A stretch of DNA of 64,000 nucleotides from Nocardioides sp. WS12 (GCF_014108865.1 NZ_CP053928.1:3534001-3598000), one strand, 5' to 3'; positions 8,482-17,558 are shown, counted from the stretch's first letter. The notes: a model not told the origin generated them from the sequence alone. Translations and numbers: made by a program.

Positions 8482-9546
8482 TCAGCCCAGCGCGCCGAGC
8501 ATCGGTTGCGACTCGATGAGGCCCTCGTCGCTCGGCGGCTGCTGATCGACGAAGACACGCGCGTACTGGCGAGCGCGCAGGTCGAGGTGTGCCTCCGCGG
8601 GCTTGACGTACCCGTAGCGTTCGCGTGCCTCGGCCGGAGTGAGCACCTCTGCGTTCAGGGGCGCGATTCCCTGCCACCACGGCTCCACGATCGGCAGCGT
8701 CTTCGGCGCGAGGATGCCGAGCATCCAGCGCTGCAGCGGCCGGCTCCGGTGAAGCACCGCCATCATGAACTTCAGGAGCCGGGTCACCGCGAAGTCGGTG
8801 ACGCGCGACTGATTGATGCCGGCCAGCTGGCGCATGTGGTGGGGCAACGTCGCGATCGTTCCCGTGCGGATCAGCCAGTTCGCGAACGGCCGGGTCAGAC
8901 CCAGCAGTCCCCCGCGGGGAACGACTTCGTTGGCGCCGTTCAGCAGGTGATGCATCATCCGCTGCGTGGCTTCGCTCGCGGCGAGCCGCGGGCGCCACCC
9001 TTCGAAGTAGGCACGGACCTCCTCACGCGTGCGAGGTACGTCGGCCGGGTCGCAGGTCTGGAACTCCGCCGCGATCGCACACTCGGCCCAGAACTGGTTC
9101 ACCTCGGCCTCGCTGAGCTTGCCCGGCCCGAACCGCTCGTAGGCGGTGAGCACCGAGTGCCAGCCCGTGACGAGGATCCAGAGCTGCGAGGCCGGGTCGT
9201 TGGCGTCGTACCGATTGCCGCTGACCGGCTCGATGCCGATCGCCTTCGAGTGGATCTTGACCAGGACGTCGGCCATCTTCGAGACGCTCCGGCTGTCCGC
9301 GAACGCAACCGCGGCGAAGTACTGGACCGTCCGGGCGTAGCGGGTGTCGAGCCGGTCATAGTTCGCGCCCGTGTTGTGCACGGCAGCGAGCAGGTTCGGG
9401 TCGAGCTCCTCGATCGTCACGGCGCGGACGATGCCCATCAGCGGAGTCGTCGGATGGCCCCACACCTTGTGGGTGATGGAGTCCGGTCCGAAGAACCCGT
9501 GGTCCTCGTGCGGCGTGATCTCGCGGCGGCTCTTGTGCTTCGTCAT
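8482..9546 (-). CDS. MpaB-family oxygenase (DUF2236)
   Basis: 354 aa. Matches the DUF2236/MpaB fold (heme-type oxygenases related to rubber oxygenase): TKHKSRREITPHEDHGFFGP at the N-terminus and a helical core with conserved His and Arg (RYARTVQYFAAVAFADSRSV, VTGWHSVL). The ATG at 9546 is preceded by GTGAGGAC. It lies 8 bp downstream of, and in operon with, the large acyl-CoA dehydrogenase, suggesting lipid or terpenoid oxidation under the divergent TetR. The natural substrate is unknown. Confidence 0.8.
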   Translation of the reverse strand: MTKHKSRREITPHEDHGFFGPDSITHKVWGHPTTPLMGIVRAVTIEELDPNLLAAVHNTGANYDRLDTRYARTVQYFAAVAFADSRSVSKMADVLVKIHSKAIGIEPVSGNRYDANDPASQLWILVTGWHSVLTAYERFGPGKLSEAEVNQFWAECAIAAEFQTCDPADVPRTREEVRAYFEGWRPRLAASEATQRMMHHLLNGANEVVPRGGLLGLTRPFANWLIRTGTIATLPHHMRQLAGINQSRVTDFAVTRLLKFMMAVLHRSRPLQRWMLGILAPKTLPIVEPWWQGIAPLNAEVLTPAEARERYGYVKPAEAHLDLRARQYARVFVDQQPPSDEGLIESQPMLGALG

Positions 9547-9554
9547 GGCAGTCC

Positions 9555-11414
9555 TCACGGGTTCATCGAGTAGGTGCCGGAGGTGGCGCGGGCGTCGGCC
9601 CACACCCGCTCGGATCGGCCGGCGTCGAACGCAGGGCGCCGCTGGATCGCGTTGGCACCCTTCACCTGGGCGTTGGTCAGCGACGGCTTCCGGGTGAGCG
9701 TCAGCGCGTGGGCCGAGACATCACCGACCAGTACCTCGAAGATGCTGTCGACCAGGTCGTCATCGATGCTCGAGATCCCGGCCTGCTGCAGGATGAGGTC
9801 GCCGTACGCGACGGTGGTGAAGATGTCGCCGACGACCAGCAACAGGTCGAGGTCGCGCATCTGCTCCTTGCTCAGCGGGGTCGCGCCGAGCAGGGCCTGG
9901 AATGCGTCGACCTGCTCGAGCATGAGCTTCACGTTCGGCAGCTCCGCCCACTCGGCGTAGACCGCGCGCCAGTCGTGGAAGACGACCTTGCTCAGGCCCT
10001 CGGTCGGCCCCTGGTTCCACAGGTAGGTGTCGTCGGCCGTGTCGCGACGACGAGGCGGCAGGTCCGGCGATGCGGCGGCGAGCCGCGCACCGATCGGCTT
10101 CGCGGCGCGGATCGCGGCACGAGTGGCCTTGAACGCCGGGGCGAACGCCGCGTCGGGCACCCTGCCCGCCTTGCCGCGGACCGCCAGCAGCGCGAGGCTC
10201 GGGTCGGTCGGGCTGAAGATGTAGCTCTGCAGGAACTTGAGCGACAGCGCCATGTTGAGGTGGACGGTGCCCTCGAGCCTCGGCAGGCCCATCATGGCAA
10301 TCGCGCCGACCGGGTAGTACATGTCGTTCTCGAAGCCACGAGCCGCGATGCAGTCGGCGATCAATTCGTAGACACGGGCGCCCTGGCGGCTGACGGTCAT
10401 CTTCTCGATGGCGTCAAAGAGCAGGTAGCGGCGGTCATCGGCGGTGCCGGAGCGCATGTAGTCGACAGCACGCTCCGAGAAGAGGTCCATCGCCTGCAGC
10501 CGGACCCAGCTCTCGGTGAAGTTCGCACGCACCTGGGCGAAGTCGGTCACCTTGGTGTCGAACAACACCCGGTTGTCGGCGTGGGTGAGGCCTTCGTGCC
10601 AGATGTGCTGGGTCGCACCGACGGCACCGAAGCCGATGTTGAACTTGCCGACGTTGACGGTGTTGATCGCCGCGTCGAAGGCCTCGGAGCCGACGTGGAT
10701 GATGTCCTCCTCGCGGACCGGGTAGTCCTCGAGGTCGAAGGCTGCGACGTAGATCTGCGAGTTGACGACGTTCTTGCGGAGCTTGTACGCCGGGTGCTTG
10801 CTGTCGGCGACGAAGAAGACATAGCCGTCCTGGGTCTTCGCACCGGTCGCCAGCCCCTCGACCCGACCGAAGACCGACACCATGCCGGCCTTGTTGCCGT
10901 TGCCGATGTAGTACTTGCCGCCGTTGGCCTTGTAACTGCCCTTGCCATCAGGGGTCAACACCATGTCGGAGGTGTAGACGTCGGCGCCGTGGTCGCGCTC
11001 CGAGAGGCCGAACGCGAAGATCTCACCGTCGTCGAGCAACTGCGCAGCGCGCCGCTTGACCGCCTCGTTGCCTGTCTGCCAGATCGGCCCGAGCCCGAGG
11101 ATGGTGACCTGCCAGACGTACCAGTACGACATCCCGTAGAAGCCGAGGATCTGGCTGTACTTGGTGACGCGTGCTTCGTCCCACCGCTTGTTGGGGTCGC
11201 CGTTTGCTTGCGCCGACGGCGTCAGGAGGGTCGCGAAGACCTTCTCCTGCTTCTGGAACTCGAGGAAGTCGTCGAACCAGACCCGGTCGCGGTCCTGCTG
11301 GAGCAGCCACTCCTTGCCCTTGCCTTCGAAGAAGTCGATCGTCGCCTCGAAGATGCGACGCGTCTCGGCGTCGTACTCGGCAAAGTCGGGCTTGTGCGGG
11401 TTGAACAGGCTCAT
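9555..11414 (-). CDS. Large acyl-CoA dehydrogenase family protein
   Basis: 619 aa, in the long FadE/acyl-CoA oxidase-like size class. The central FAD-contacting segment reads FAFGLSERDHGADVYTSDM, with a middle beta domain (NGGKYYIGNGNKAGM) and a C-terminal helical domain (SRQGARVYELIADCIAARG). It probably catalyses alpha,beta-dehydrogenation of an acyl-CoA or related thioester using FAD. The ATG at 11414 is preferred because GGAG lies 9 nt upstream. It heads the operon with the MpaB oxygenase and is divergent from a TetR gene. Confidence 0.83.
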   Translation of the reverse strand: MSLFNPHKPDFAEYDAETRRIFEATIDFFEGKGKEWLLQQDRDRVWFDDFLEFQKQEKVFATLLTPSAQANGDPNKRWDEARVTKYSQILGFYGMSYWYVWQVTILGLGPIWQTGNEAVKRRAAQLLDDGEIFAFGLSERDHGADVYTSDMVLTPDGKGSYKANGGKYYIGNGNKAGMVSVFGRVEGLATGAKTQDGYVFFVADSKHPAYKLRKNVVNSQIYVAAFDLEDYPVREEDIIHVGSEAFDAAINTVNVGKFNIGFGAVGATQHIWHEGLTHADNRVLFDTKVTDFAQVRANFTESWVRLQAMDLFSERAVDYMRSGTADDRRYLLFDAIEKMTVSRQGARVYELIADCIAARGFENDMYYPVGAIAMMGLPRLEGTVHLNMALSLKFLQSYIFSPTDPSLALLAVRGKAGRVPDAAFAPAFKATRAAIRAAKPIGARLAAASPDLPPRRRDTADDTYLWNQGPTEGLSKVVFHDWRAVYAEWAELPNVKLMLEQVDAFQALLGATPLSKEQMRDLDLLLVVGDIFTTVAYGDLILQQAGISSIDDDLVDSIFEVLVGDVSAHALTLTRKPSLTNAQVKGANAIQRRPAFDAGRSERVWADARATSGTYSMNP

Positions 11415-11453
11415 CTGACAGCTCTCCATCCGGAAGGGGTGGAACGAGATTAA

Positions 11454-11495
11454 TACACCGGTGTAGGAAATTGCTACATCAGTGCAGGAAATCGC
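11454..11495. promoter_or_regulatory. Two tandem 21-bp operator repeats
   Basis: A perfect 12-bp palindrome TACACCGGTGTA (11454-11465) followed by GGAAATTGC, then a second unit (11475-11495) that begins TACATCAGTGCA and ends GGAAATCGC. The units match at 17 of 21 positions and repeat with a 21-bp period, two helical turns. They lie between the acyl-CoA dehydrogenase and the divergent tetR, so they are the likely operators of that TetR. Confidence 0.65.
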
Positions 11496-11517
11496 GGGAT
11501 CACCTACGCTCACCCCC

Positions 11518-12156
11518 ATGCCTTCCCGTACGACGACGCACGCAGGACGGCAGCGCGCTGCTCACCTCGGCCCCGAGCGCCGCCGCCCCCAGGTCCTGGA
11601 CGCAGCGCTCACCATCGCCGTACGCGACGGGATCGGTGCCGTGACCGTGGGCTCCGTGGCGACCGCGATGGGCGTCACCCGCCCCGTCGTCTACGCGTGC
11701 TTCTCCGACCGGATCGAACTGGTCGACGCACTCCTCGACCGGGAGACCACGACCCTGGTCGAAGCGATCCTCGCCGCACTGCACAGCTCGGCGAACGCAG
11801 AAGATCCGGAGCGGGCCTTCATCGACGGCTTCCGCGCACTGCTCCACGCCGCCACGAACTCCCCCGACACCTGGCGCCTCGTCTTCGCCGGCGAACCCGA
11901 CCCGGCCATCGCCGAACGCTTTCGCGCCGGGAAGGCCCTCGTCCAGGCGCGGACCGTGGAGTGGATTCGACCGGCCATGGCGCACTGGTGGCAGACCGCG
12001 GACCTCGACCGCAAGCTCCCGGTATTGATCGACCTCTTCCTCGCCTCGTGCGAGTCAGCGGTGCGATCCCTCCTCGACCCCAGCAACGACTGGGGTCCGG
12101 ACGACCTGGGCGCCTTCATGGGCAAGGCGGTCCACGGAGTGTTCAAGGACGCCTGA
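11518..12156 (+). CDS. TetR-family transcriptional regulator
   Basis: 212 aa. The N-terminal helix-turn-helix is LDAALTIAVRDG..AVTVGSVATAMGVTRPVVYACFSDRIELVDAL; the C-terminal ligand-binding helices are variable, as usual. The ATG at 11518 has no clear ribosome site. It is divergent from the acyl-CoA dehydrogenase/MpaB operon, with two tandem operators between, so it is very likely that operon's repressor and its own. Confidence 0.88.
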   Translation: MPSRTTTHAGRQRAAHLGPERRRPQVLDAALTIAVRDGIGAVTVGSVATAMGVTRPVVYACFSDRIELVDALLDRETTTLVEAILAALHSSANAEDPERAFIDGFRALLHAATNSPDTWRLVFAGEPDPAIAERFRAGKALVQARTVEWIRPAMAHWWQTADLDRKLPVLIDLFLASCESAVRSLLDPSNDWGPDDLGAFMGKAVHGVFKDA

Positions 12157-12159
12157 CGC

Positions 12160-12630
12160 CTACCGTGCGTCCGGGAAGCCCTGCTGGCGCCAGGCTTCGT
12201 AGGTCACCACGGCCGCAGAGTTCGACAGGTTGAGTGACCGGCGGCCCTCCAGCATGGGGATCCGGATCCGTTCGGTGACTCGAGGATGGCTCAGCACCTC
12301 GTCGGACAGCCCGGTCGGCTCCGGACCGAAGAGGAGTACGTCCCCCGGTCGGAACTCGATGTCGGTGTACCAGCGGGTCGCATGCGCGGTGAACGCGAAG
12401 ACCCTCGACTCGGCCAACGCTTCACTGCCCAGCGCGGCATCGAGGTCCGGGTGCACCGTCACCGACGCGAGGTCGTGGTAGTCCAGTCCCGCGCGCTTGA
12501 GCTTGGGTTCCGTCAGGTCGAAGCCCAGGGGTTCGACCAGGTGCAGGGTGGCTCCCGTTCCGGAGACCATCCGGATCGCGTTCCCGGTGTTGGGCGGGAT
12601 CCGGGGTTCGAGGAACATCACGTGGAACAC
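12160..12630 (-). CDS. trmL: tRNA (cytidine(34)-2'-O)-methyltransferase
   Basis: 156 aa SpoU/TrmH-type SAM-dependent methyltransferase with a trefoil knot: N-terminal PRIPPNTGNAIRM, HLVEPLGFDL, GPEPTGLSDEVL and the knot motif IPMLEGRRSLNLSNSAAVV. Its short length fits TrmL, which 2'-O-methylates the wobble position of tRNA-Leu isoacceptors. The GTG at 12630 aligns best with family N-termini; a GAGG lies immediately before it, so an in-frame GTG/ATG at 12621/12618 cannot be excluded. It is convergent with the tetR gene. Confidence 0.85.
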   Translation of the reverse strand: MFHVMFLEPRIPPNTGNAIRMVSGTGATLHLVEPLGFDLTEPKLKRAGLDYHDLASVTVHPDLDAALGSEALAESRVFAFTAHATRWYTDIEFRPGDVLLFGPEPTGLSDEVLSHPRVTERIRIPMLEGRRSLNLSNSAAVVTYEAWRQQGFPDAR

Positions 12631-12714
12631 ACCTCAAGGTATCGCCGGCATCCCCGGAAGAACGACTCGCGCTCCGGCGGTACACCGGGAAGGCGGCCGT
12701 CGGCCTTTCACTTC

Positions 12715-12746
12715 TAACATAAGTGAATACTTCTTGGCTTATGTTA
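12715..12746. promoter_or_regulatory. Inverted repeat upstream of the first fic gene
   Basis: Perfect 9-bp arms TAACATAAG and CTTATGTTA with a 14-nt spacer, AT-rich against a GC-rich background, 34 bp before the fic ATG. The same 9-14-9 geometry, with a different sequence, occurs before the second fic gene (31703-31734). This suggests autoregulation through the Fic protein's own C-terminal winged helix. Confidence 0.6.
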
Positions 12747-12780
12747 ACGTTGTCCTGACTTCACCGAGGGAGGTGCGCAG

Positions 12781-13983
12781 ATGACAACGACGGCAGTGAC
12801 TTGGGAGCGGTTGCCCTGGGTGCCGCGCGCCAGTGCTCATCCCCTCAACCGCGCCGAGCGTACGACCGCCGGCCGCGACTACGCGGCGGCCATTCCCGCT
12901 GCGCTTGCATCTCTCCGCCCCGATGTCAGACCCGACGTCTTGGCCGCGGCGGACGACGCGCGTGCTGAGATCTCCCGCTTCGACGCCGAACTGTCGACCA
13001 TGCTCCCGGGGTCCGAGATCGCTCCCCTGGCGGCGGTGTTGCTGCGGACCGAATCGGCTTCCTCGTCGCAGATCGAGAACATCACGGCGCGCGCCAAGGC
13101 CCTCGCCATCGCCGAACTCGGCGTCGCGAAGTACGGGAGCAACGCCTCCCTCGTCGCCTCCAACGTGGATGCGATGACGCGTGCGTGCGCGTTGGCCGAG
13201 AGCACCACCCCGGCAACGATCCTTGCCATTCACGAAGCATTGATGCGCGGGCAGGACCACGCCGATCCCGGCCTTTTTCGTACTGAACAGGTGTGGATCG
13301 GCGGCTCGAGTGCCTCGCCGCACAGCGCCGCCTTCGTGCCACCCCATCACTCCCGGGTCCCCGCAGCGATCGACGACCTGTGCACCTACATCGCGCGCAC
13401 CGACGTACCTCTCGTCGCCCAGGTGGCGATCGCACATGCGCAGTTCGAAACGATCCACCCGTTCAACGACGGAAACGGCCGTACGGGGCGCGCCCTGGTC
13501 CACGCGATGCTCAAGCACGGCGGTGCGACGACGCGCGCGACGGTGCCGGTGTCTGCGGGCCTTCTTGCCGACACCGGGTCCTACTTCGCGGCGCTGACCG
13601 CATACCGTGCCGGCGATGCAAGCCCGATCGTCGAGCGGCTTGCCGACGCGTCCTTCGCAGCCATCGGCAATGGCCGCCAGCTCGCTGGCGAGCTGACGGC
13701 CGTCCACCAGAGGTGGTCTGAGTCGATCACCATTCGGCGGCGTTCCGCGATCTGGCAGGTGCTGCCGTTGCTGCTCAGCCATCCTGCCGTCACGTCGGCG
13801 ATCGTCCAGCAAGCAACAGGCCTCACCCAGCCCGCCGCAGATCGGGTCATCAACCAGCTCCGCGAAGCGGGGATCCTCACCAAGGCTGCAGGCATCCAGC
13901 GCTACGTCGTCTGGGTGGCCACCGACGTCACCGATGCACTCGATGCGTTCGCCGAACGTGCCCGACGGGGCCGAATCGGTTGA
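12781..13983 (+). CDS. Fic family AMP-transferase with C-terminal winged helix
   Basis: 400 aa. The complete Fic motif HPFNDGNGRTGR is at residues 226-237 and includes the catalytic His and ATP-anchoring Arg. An N-terminal inhibitory helix motif S-x-x-x-E-N is at 95-100 (class II Fic layout), implying an autoinhibited enzyme that transfers AMP to hydroxyl side chains. The C-terminal ~80 residues (VTSAIVQQATGLTQPAADRV) look like a winged helix-turn-helix. A strong site, GGGAGGT, precedes the ATG by 7 nt. No antitoxin gene is adjacent. A paralogue with the same layout is at 30443-31672. Confidence 0.9.
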   Translation: MTTTAVTWERLPWVPRASAHPLNRAERTTAGRDYAAAIPAALASLRPDVRPDVLAAADDARAEISRFDAELSTMLPGSEIAPLAAVLLRTESASSSQIENITARAKALAIAELGVAKYGSNASLVASNVDAMTRACALAESTTPATILAIHEALMRGQDHADPGLFRTEQVWIGGSSASPHSAAFVPPHHSRVPAAIDDLCTYIARTDVPLVAQVAIAHAQFETIHPFNDGNGRTGRALVHAMLKHGGATTRATVPVSAGLLADTGSYFAALTAYRAGDASPIVERLADASFAAIGNGRQLAGELTAVHQRWSESITIRRRSAIWQVLPLLLSHPAVTSAIVQQATGLTQPAADRVINQLREAGILTKAAGIQRYVVWVATDVTDALDAFAERARRGRIG

Positions 13984-13996
13984 TCATCGACGGACG

Positions 13997-14593
13997 TCAC
14001 GGAGCGGGCGGCACCAGTCCGAGCAGCACCTTCTTGCTGCCCTGCCACCGCTCCTCGATGAAGTCCATCCCCCAGACCGGCACCGAGATCACGAGGCCAC
14101 GGATCACGGAGAACACCGTGTCCATGAACGCGAAGAGCGCGGCCTCGTCCTCGAACCGGTCAGCAAACGGACGCAGGGCCTCGAGCCCGATCTCGACGAT
14201 CTTCGCCTCCAGTTCCCGCACCGTCTCGACGTACGCCGGCTCGGACCCGGCCGCCATCCACAGTTGTGCCACGGCGAGGGCCCGCGGGGTGGCGAGCATG
14301 CGCCAGGCGAGGTCGATCATCTGTTCGGCGTCGACGGCGTCGGTGTCGAGGACGTCCCGGACGGAGCGGCGGGCGTCGGCCTCGATGGCGTCGGCGAGGT
14401 GCCGCACCGCAGCCGAGTGCAGATCCAGGCGGGTCGGGAAGTGGTACATCACGGCGCTCTGCGAGACACGTACCGCGTCCGCGATCCGGCGAGTGGTCAC
14501 CGCCGCCAGGCCCTCGGACGACACCAGCTCGACGGCGGACTCGAGCATGGCCTGCCGCGTCGCCTGACGCTGAGCCGCTCGTGTGACCTTCAT
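13997..14593 (-). CDS. TetR-family transcriptional regulator
   Basis: 198 aa. Helix-turn-helix: MLESAVELVSSEGLAAVTTR then RIADAVRVSQSAVMYHFPTR. The ATG at 14593 is chosen over an adjacent TTG. It is divergent from the alpha/beta hydrolase operon, with a near-perfect palindrome between the two, and is the likely repressor of 14677-18719. Confidence 0.87.
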   Translation of the reverse strand: MKVTRAAQRQATRQAMLESAVELVSSEGLAAVTTRRIADAVRVSQSAVMYHFPTRLDLHSAAVRHLADAIEADARRSVRDVLDTDAVDAEQMIDLAWRMLATPRALAVAQLWMAAGSEPAYVETVRELEAKIVEIGLEALRPFADRFEDEAALFAFMDTVFSVIRGLVISVPVWGMDFIEERWQGSKKVLLGLVPPAP

Positions 14594-14644
14594 CAAGTCC
14601 CGTTTCCGTTGTCATCCTCCGGTCGTGGCACCCATAGTACGGTT

Positions 14645-14662
14645 ACTGTTCAGGTGAACTGT
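14645..14662. promoter_or_regulatory. TetR operator palindrome
   Basis: ACTGTTCA-GG-TGAACTGT, an 18-bp inverted repeat matching its own reverse complement at 16 positions, 14 bp before the hydrolase ATG and 51 bp before the divergent tetR. Its position suits repression of both promoters. Confidence 0.65.
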
Positions 14663-14676
14663 GAAAGCGAGATGCC

Positions 14677-15591
14677 ATGGACGCCACTCGGCAGACCCAG
14701 CACGAACCCCGCACCACCACCGTCGTCAGCGGCGACGTCCGCCTCGCCGTTTTCGAGTACGGCGACCCGACCGCCGAGACGATCCTGCTCGTGCACGGCT
14801 GGCCCGACACCCACGCGGTGTGGGACGCCGTCGTACCCCTGCTGGCGGAGAACTTCCACGTCGTCACCTACGACACCCGCGGCCACGGCGCCTCTCCCCT
14901 GCCGGGCCCCAAGGAACTGTTCACCCTCGAACTGCTCGGCGACGACGCCATCGCTGTCGCCCGGGCCGTGAGCCCGGACCGTCCCGTCCACCTGGTCGCC
15001 CACGACTGGGGCTCGATCCAGCTCTGGCAGGTCGTCTGCCGACCGTCGGCCACCGAGTGGTTCGCGAGCTTCACGTCCATCTCCGGCCCGAACATCGACC
15101 AGGCGGCGATCTGGCTGCGCGGGTTGGCCAAGCGGCCCACGCCCCGCAACCTCGCCACGCTCGCGCGCCAGGCGGCCTCGTCGTCGTACATCTACTTCTT
15201 CCTGACGCCGCGGCTGCCGGAAGCACTGCTCCCGAAGGTCGGGCCACGGCTGTGGCCGCGCCTGTTCAAGGCGACCGAGGGCATCGACGCACCGCAACCC
15301 GCGGCCACGTTCACCGACGACATGGTCGCGGGCGTCCGTCTCTACCGCGCCAACATGCTGCGGTCCGTCCTGCGCCCGAACCCGCAGCGGAGCACGGTCC
15401 CGCTCCAGCTGGTGGTGAACTCGAAGGACATCGCGATGACGCCGGCGATGTTCGCCGACGCCGCGGATTGGACCGTCGACCTCACCCGCGTCGACCTCGA
15501 CCGCGGGCACTGGCTGCCCGTCACCGATCCCCAACTCGTCGCCGACCTGGTGACGAGCTACGTCCTGAGCCGAGGAGGCAACGATGCCTAA
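14677..15591 (+). CDS. Alpha/beta hydrolase (epoxide hydrolase/dehalogenase-like)
   Basis: 304 aa. Oxyanion motif HGWPDTHAVWD, nucleophile region VAHDWGSIQLW with an Asp nucleophile (typical of epoxide hydrolases and haloalkane dehalogenases rather than Ser esterases), and catalytic His in DRGHWLPV near the C-terminus. Its last codons overlap the ATG of the next gene by 8 nt, so the operon is translationally coupled. The physiological substrate is unknown; the oxidoreductases downstream favour a lipid or xenobiotic oxidation pathway. Confidence 0.83.
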   Translation: MDATRQTQHEPRTTTVVSGDVRLAVFEYGDPTAETILLVHGWPDTHAVWDAVVPLLAENFHVVTYDTRGHGASPLPGPKELFTLELLGDDAIAVARAVSPDRPVHLVAHDWGSIQLWQVVCRPSATEWFASFTSISGPNIDQAAIWLRGLAKRPTPRNLATLARQAASSSYIYFFLTPRLPEALLPKVGPRLWPRLFKATEGIDAPQPAATFTDDMVAGVRLYRANMLRSVLRPNPQRSTVPLQLVVNSKDIAMTPAMFADAADWTVDLTRVDLDRGHWLPVTDPQLVADLVTSYVLSRGGNDA

Positions 15592-16465
15592 GACCTTGAC
15601 CGACCCGGGCGTGGTCGCCCTGCACGCCCGCAACGTCGCCTTCGACGTCAGCCGCACCCCCATCCAGTGGATCCGTGGGGACGCCTTCGCCTCCCACATC
15701 ATCAGCGCGATCAACTTCGTGCTGCCCGAGGGCGAGCGCTGGTTCTGCGAGACCTTCAACGAGGCACTCCCGCTGATCGAGGACCCGGAACTCCGTGAGG
15801 CGGTCCGCGGCTTCATCGGTCAGGAGGCCATGCACGCCCAGGCACACGACGAAGTCCTCGCCGATCTCTTCCGCTCCCAGGGCATCGACACGGCGCCGAT
15901 GGTCGCCATCGCCGAACGGATCTTCCAGCAGATGCTCGGGCCGCGGAACCTGCCCACGGCCGCCGCCCGCCACAAGCACCTGGTGGCCCGGCTTGCCCTC
16001 ATCGGCGGGATCGAGAACCTCACCGCCCTGCTCGGCGACTGGGTGCTCACCGCCCCTCTCGAGGAGTACGACGCCGACCCGGCCGTCCTCGACCTGTTCC
16101 GCTGGCACGGCGCCGAAGAGGTCGAGCACCGGATGGTGGCCCACGACGTCGCGGAGTACTTCGGCGTGGGCTACTTCCAGCGCGCCGGTGCCCTCGGCAT
16201 CGCCTACGCCGGCTTCCTGTTGCTGCTCGGCCGGGTCGCACACGACCTGGTGAAGCAGGACCCCGACATGCCGGACCACAGCTATGCCCGCGTCTGGTTC
16301 GAGCTCGTGCGCGGTGGCCGCCGCGGCACCCTGCCCACCCTGCGCAGCGTCGGGTGGAGCGCCGCCCTCGGCCTGCACCCGCGCTTCACCCCGGAGTGGA
16401 TCGGCAACACCGCACAGGCCGTCGCCTACCTCGCGAAGAGCCCGGCGGCACGGGCCGCCAGCTGA
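15584..16465 (+). CDS. PF10118 'metal-dependent hydrolase', probable diiron protein
   Basis: 293 aa. Database name for this family is predicted metal-dependent hydrolase, but the visible ligands form a ferritin-like diiron pattern: WFCETFNEAL, then FIGQEAMHAQAHDEV (E-x3-H-x3-H) and later WHGAEEVEHRMVAHDV (EE-x2-EH). Such a helical Glu/His set is typical of diiron oxygenases such as AurF-like enzymes. It overlaps the hydrolase upstream and the FMN/[2Fe-2S] reductase downstream (TGATG), which supports an electron-fed oxidation rather than hydrolysis. That reading is inference. Confidence 0.8.
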   Translation: MPKTLTDPGVVALHARNVAFDVSRTPIQWIRGDAFASHIISAINFVLPEGERWFCETFNEALPLIEDPELREAVRGFIGQEAMHAQAHDEVLADLFRSQGIDTAPMVAIAERIFQQMLGPRNLPTAAARHKHLVARLALIGGIENLTALLGDWVLTAPLEEYDADPAVLDLFRWHGAEEVEHRMVAHDVAEYFGVGYFQRAGALGIAYAGFLLLLGRVAHDLVKQDPDMPDHSYARVWFELVRGGRRGTLPTLRSVGWSAALGLHPRFTPEWIGNTAQAVAYLAKSPAARAAS

Positions 16466-17538
16466 TGGGGAGCACTGCCTCCGACCCGCTGCTCCATGCC
16501 GCCGACCTGGTCCTCCGGGCGTGGACGCGGGTCGGTCCTTCCGAGGTCCCCGCAACCCCGCGAGCCCACGACGCAGGCCTCGACCTGGTCGTCACCGATC
16601 GCACCGTGGTCGCCACCGACCAGGACGTGGTCAGCTTCCAGCTCGCTGCCCCCGACGGTGAGCGGCTGCCGAAGTGGCGACCGGGCGCACACCTCGACGT
16701 CCACCTGCCCTCGGGCCGCAAGCGTCAGTACTCGCTCTGCGGCGACCCGACCGACCGGACGTCGTACCGGATTGCCGTACGGCGGATCCCCGCCCAGTCG
16801 GGCGGACTCGGCGGGTCGGTCGAGATGCACGACCTGCCGGTCGGGTCCACGCTCCAGGTCAGCCGACCCCGCAACGCGTTCCCGCTCGCCGTCCCCGGCC
16901 ACGGCTCCCCCGCCGAGCGCCTCCACTTCGTCGCCGGCGGCATCGGCATCACCCCGATCCTGCCGATGGTGCGGCTCGCCGACGCGCTCGATGTGGACTG
17001 GACGATGGTCTACGTCGGTCGGCGCCGCGACACCCTTCCGTTCCTCGACGAGCTGGCGGCGTACGGCGAGCGCGTGGTGATTCGCACCGACGACACCGAC
17101 GGCCTGCCGACCGCTGCAGACCTCCTCGTCGGCGTCGACACCGGCACGGCCGTCTACTGCTGCGGACCGGTGCCGATGATCGACGTGTTGCGCACAGGCC
17201 TCCTCGATCGCACCGATGTGGAGTTCCACTCCGAACGCTTCTCGGCTCCCCCGGTCGTCGACGGCCGAGCGTTCACCCTCGAACTCGAGAACACCGGTGA
17301 GGTCTTCGAGGTCCCGGCGGACCGGTCGCCGCTCGACGTGCTCGCCGAGGCGTATCCCGCGATTCCCTACTCCTGCCGACAGGGCTTCTGCGGCACCTGC
17401 AAGCTGACCGTCATCGAGGGCGACGCGGACCACCGCGACGGCTCCCTCACCGCCGACGAACGCGCCGCGGGCTGCCTGCTGCCGTGCGTCTCGCGGGCGC
17501 AGGGTGACAGGCTCGTCGTACGAGCCGACCTCCACTGA
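16465..17538 (+). CDS. Phthalate dioxygenase-type reductase (flavin, NAD, [2Fe-2S])
   Basis: 357 aa. Flavin-binding barrel (KRQYSLCGDP), NAD domain (VAGGIGITPILPMVRLADAL, AVYCCGPVPMID) and a C-terminal ferredoxin domain with cysteines in YSCRQGFCGTCKL plus a later LLPCVS. Class IA-like reductases of this order transfer electrons from NADH to an oxygenase. The start ATG at 16465 overlaps the stop of the diiron-like gene, making the latter its likely partner. Confidence 0.87.
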   Translation: MGSTASDPLLHAADLVLRAWTRVGPSEVPATPRAHDAGLDLVVTDRTVVATDQDVVSFQLAAPDGERLPKWRPGAHLDVHLPSGRKRQYSLCGDPTDRTSYRIAVRRIPAQSGGLGGSVEMHDLPVGSTLQVSRPRNAFPLAVPGHGSPAERLHFVAGGIGITPILPMVRLADALDVDWTMVYVGRRRDTLPFLDELAAYGERVVIRTDDTDGLPTAADLLVGVDTGTAVYCCGPVPMIDVLRTGLLDRTDVEFHSERFSAPPVVDGRAFTLELENTGEVFEVPADRSPLDVLAEAYPAIPYSCRQGFCGTCKLTVIEGDADHRDGSLTADERAAGCLLPCVSRAQGDRLVVRADLH

Positions 17539-17558
17539 CCACGAACCGAGGAGAATCC

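Noticed and set aside
9708..11453. 581-codon frame opposite the acyl-CoA dehydrogenase
   Set aside because: Low-complexity shadow of a well-supported gene on the other strand.
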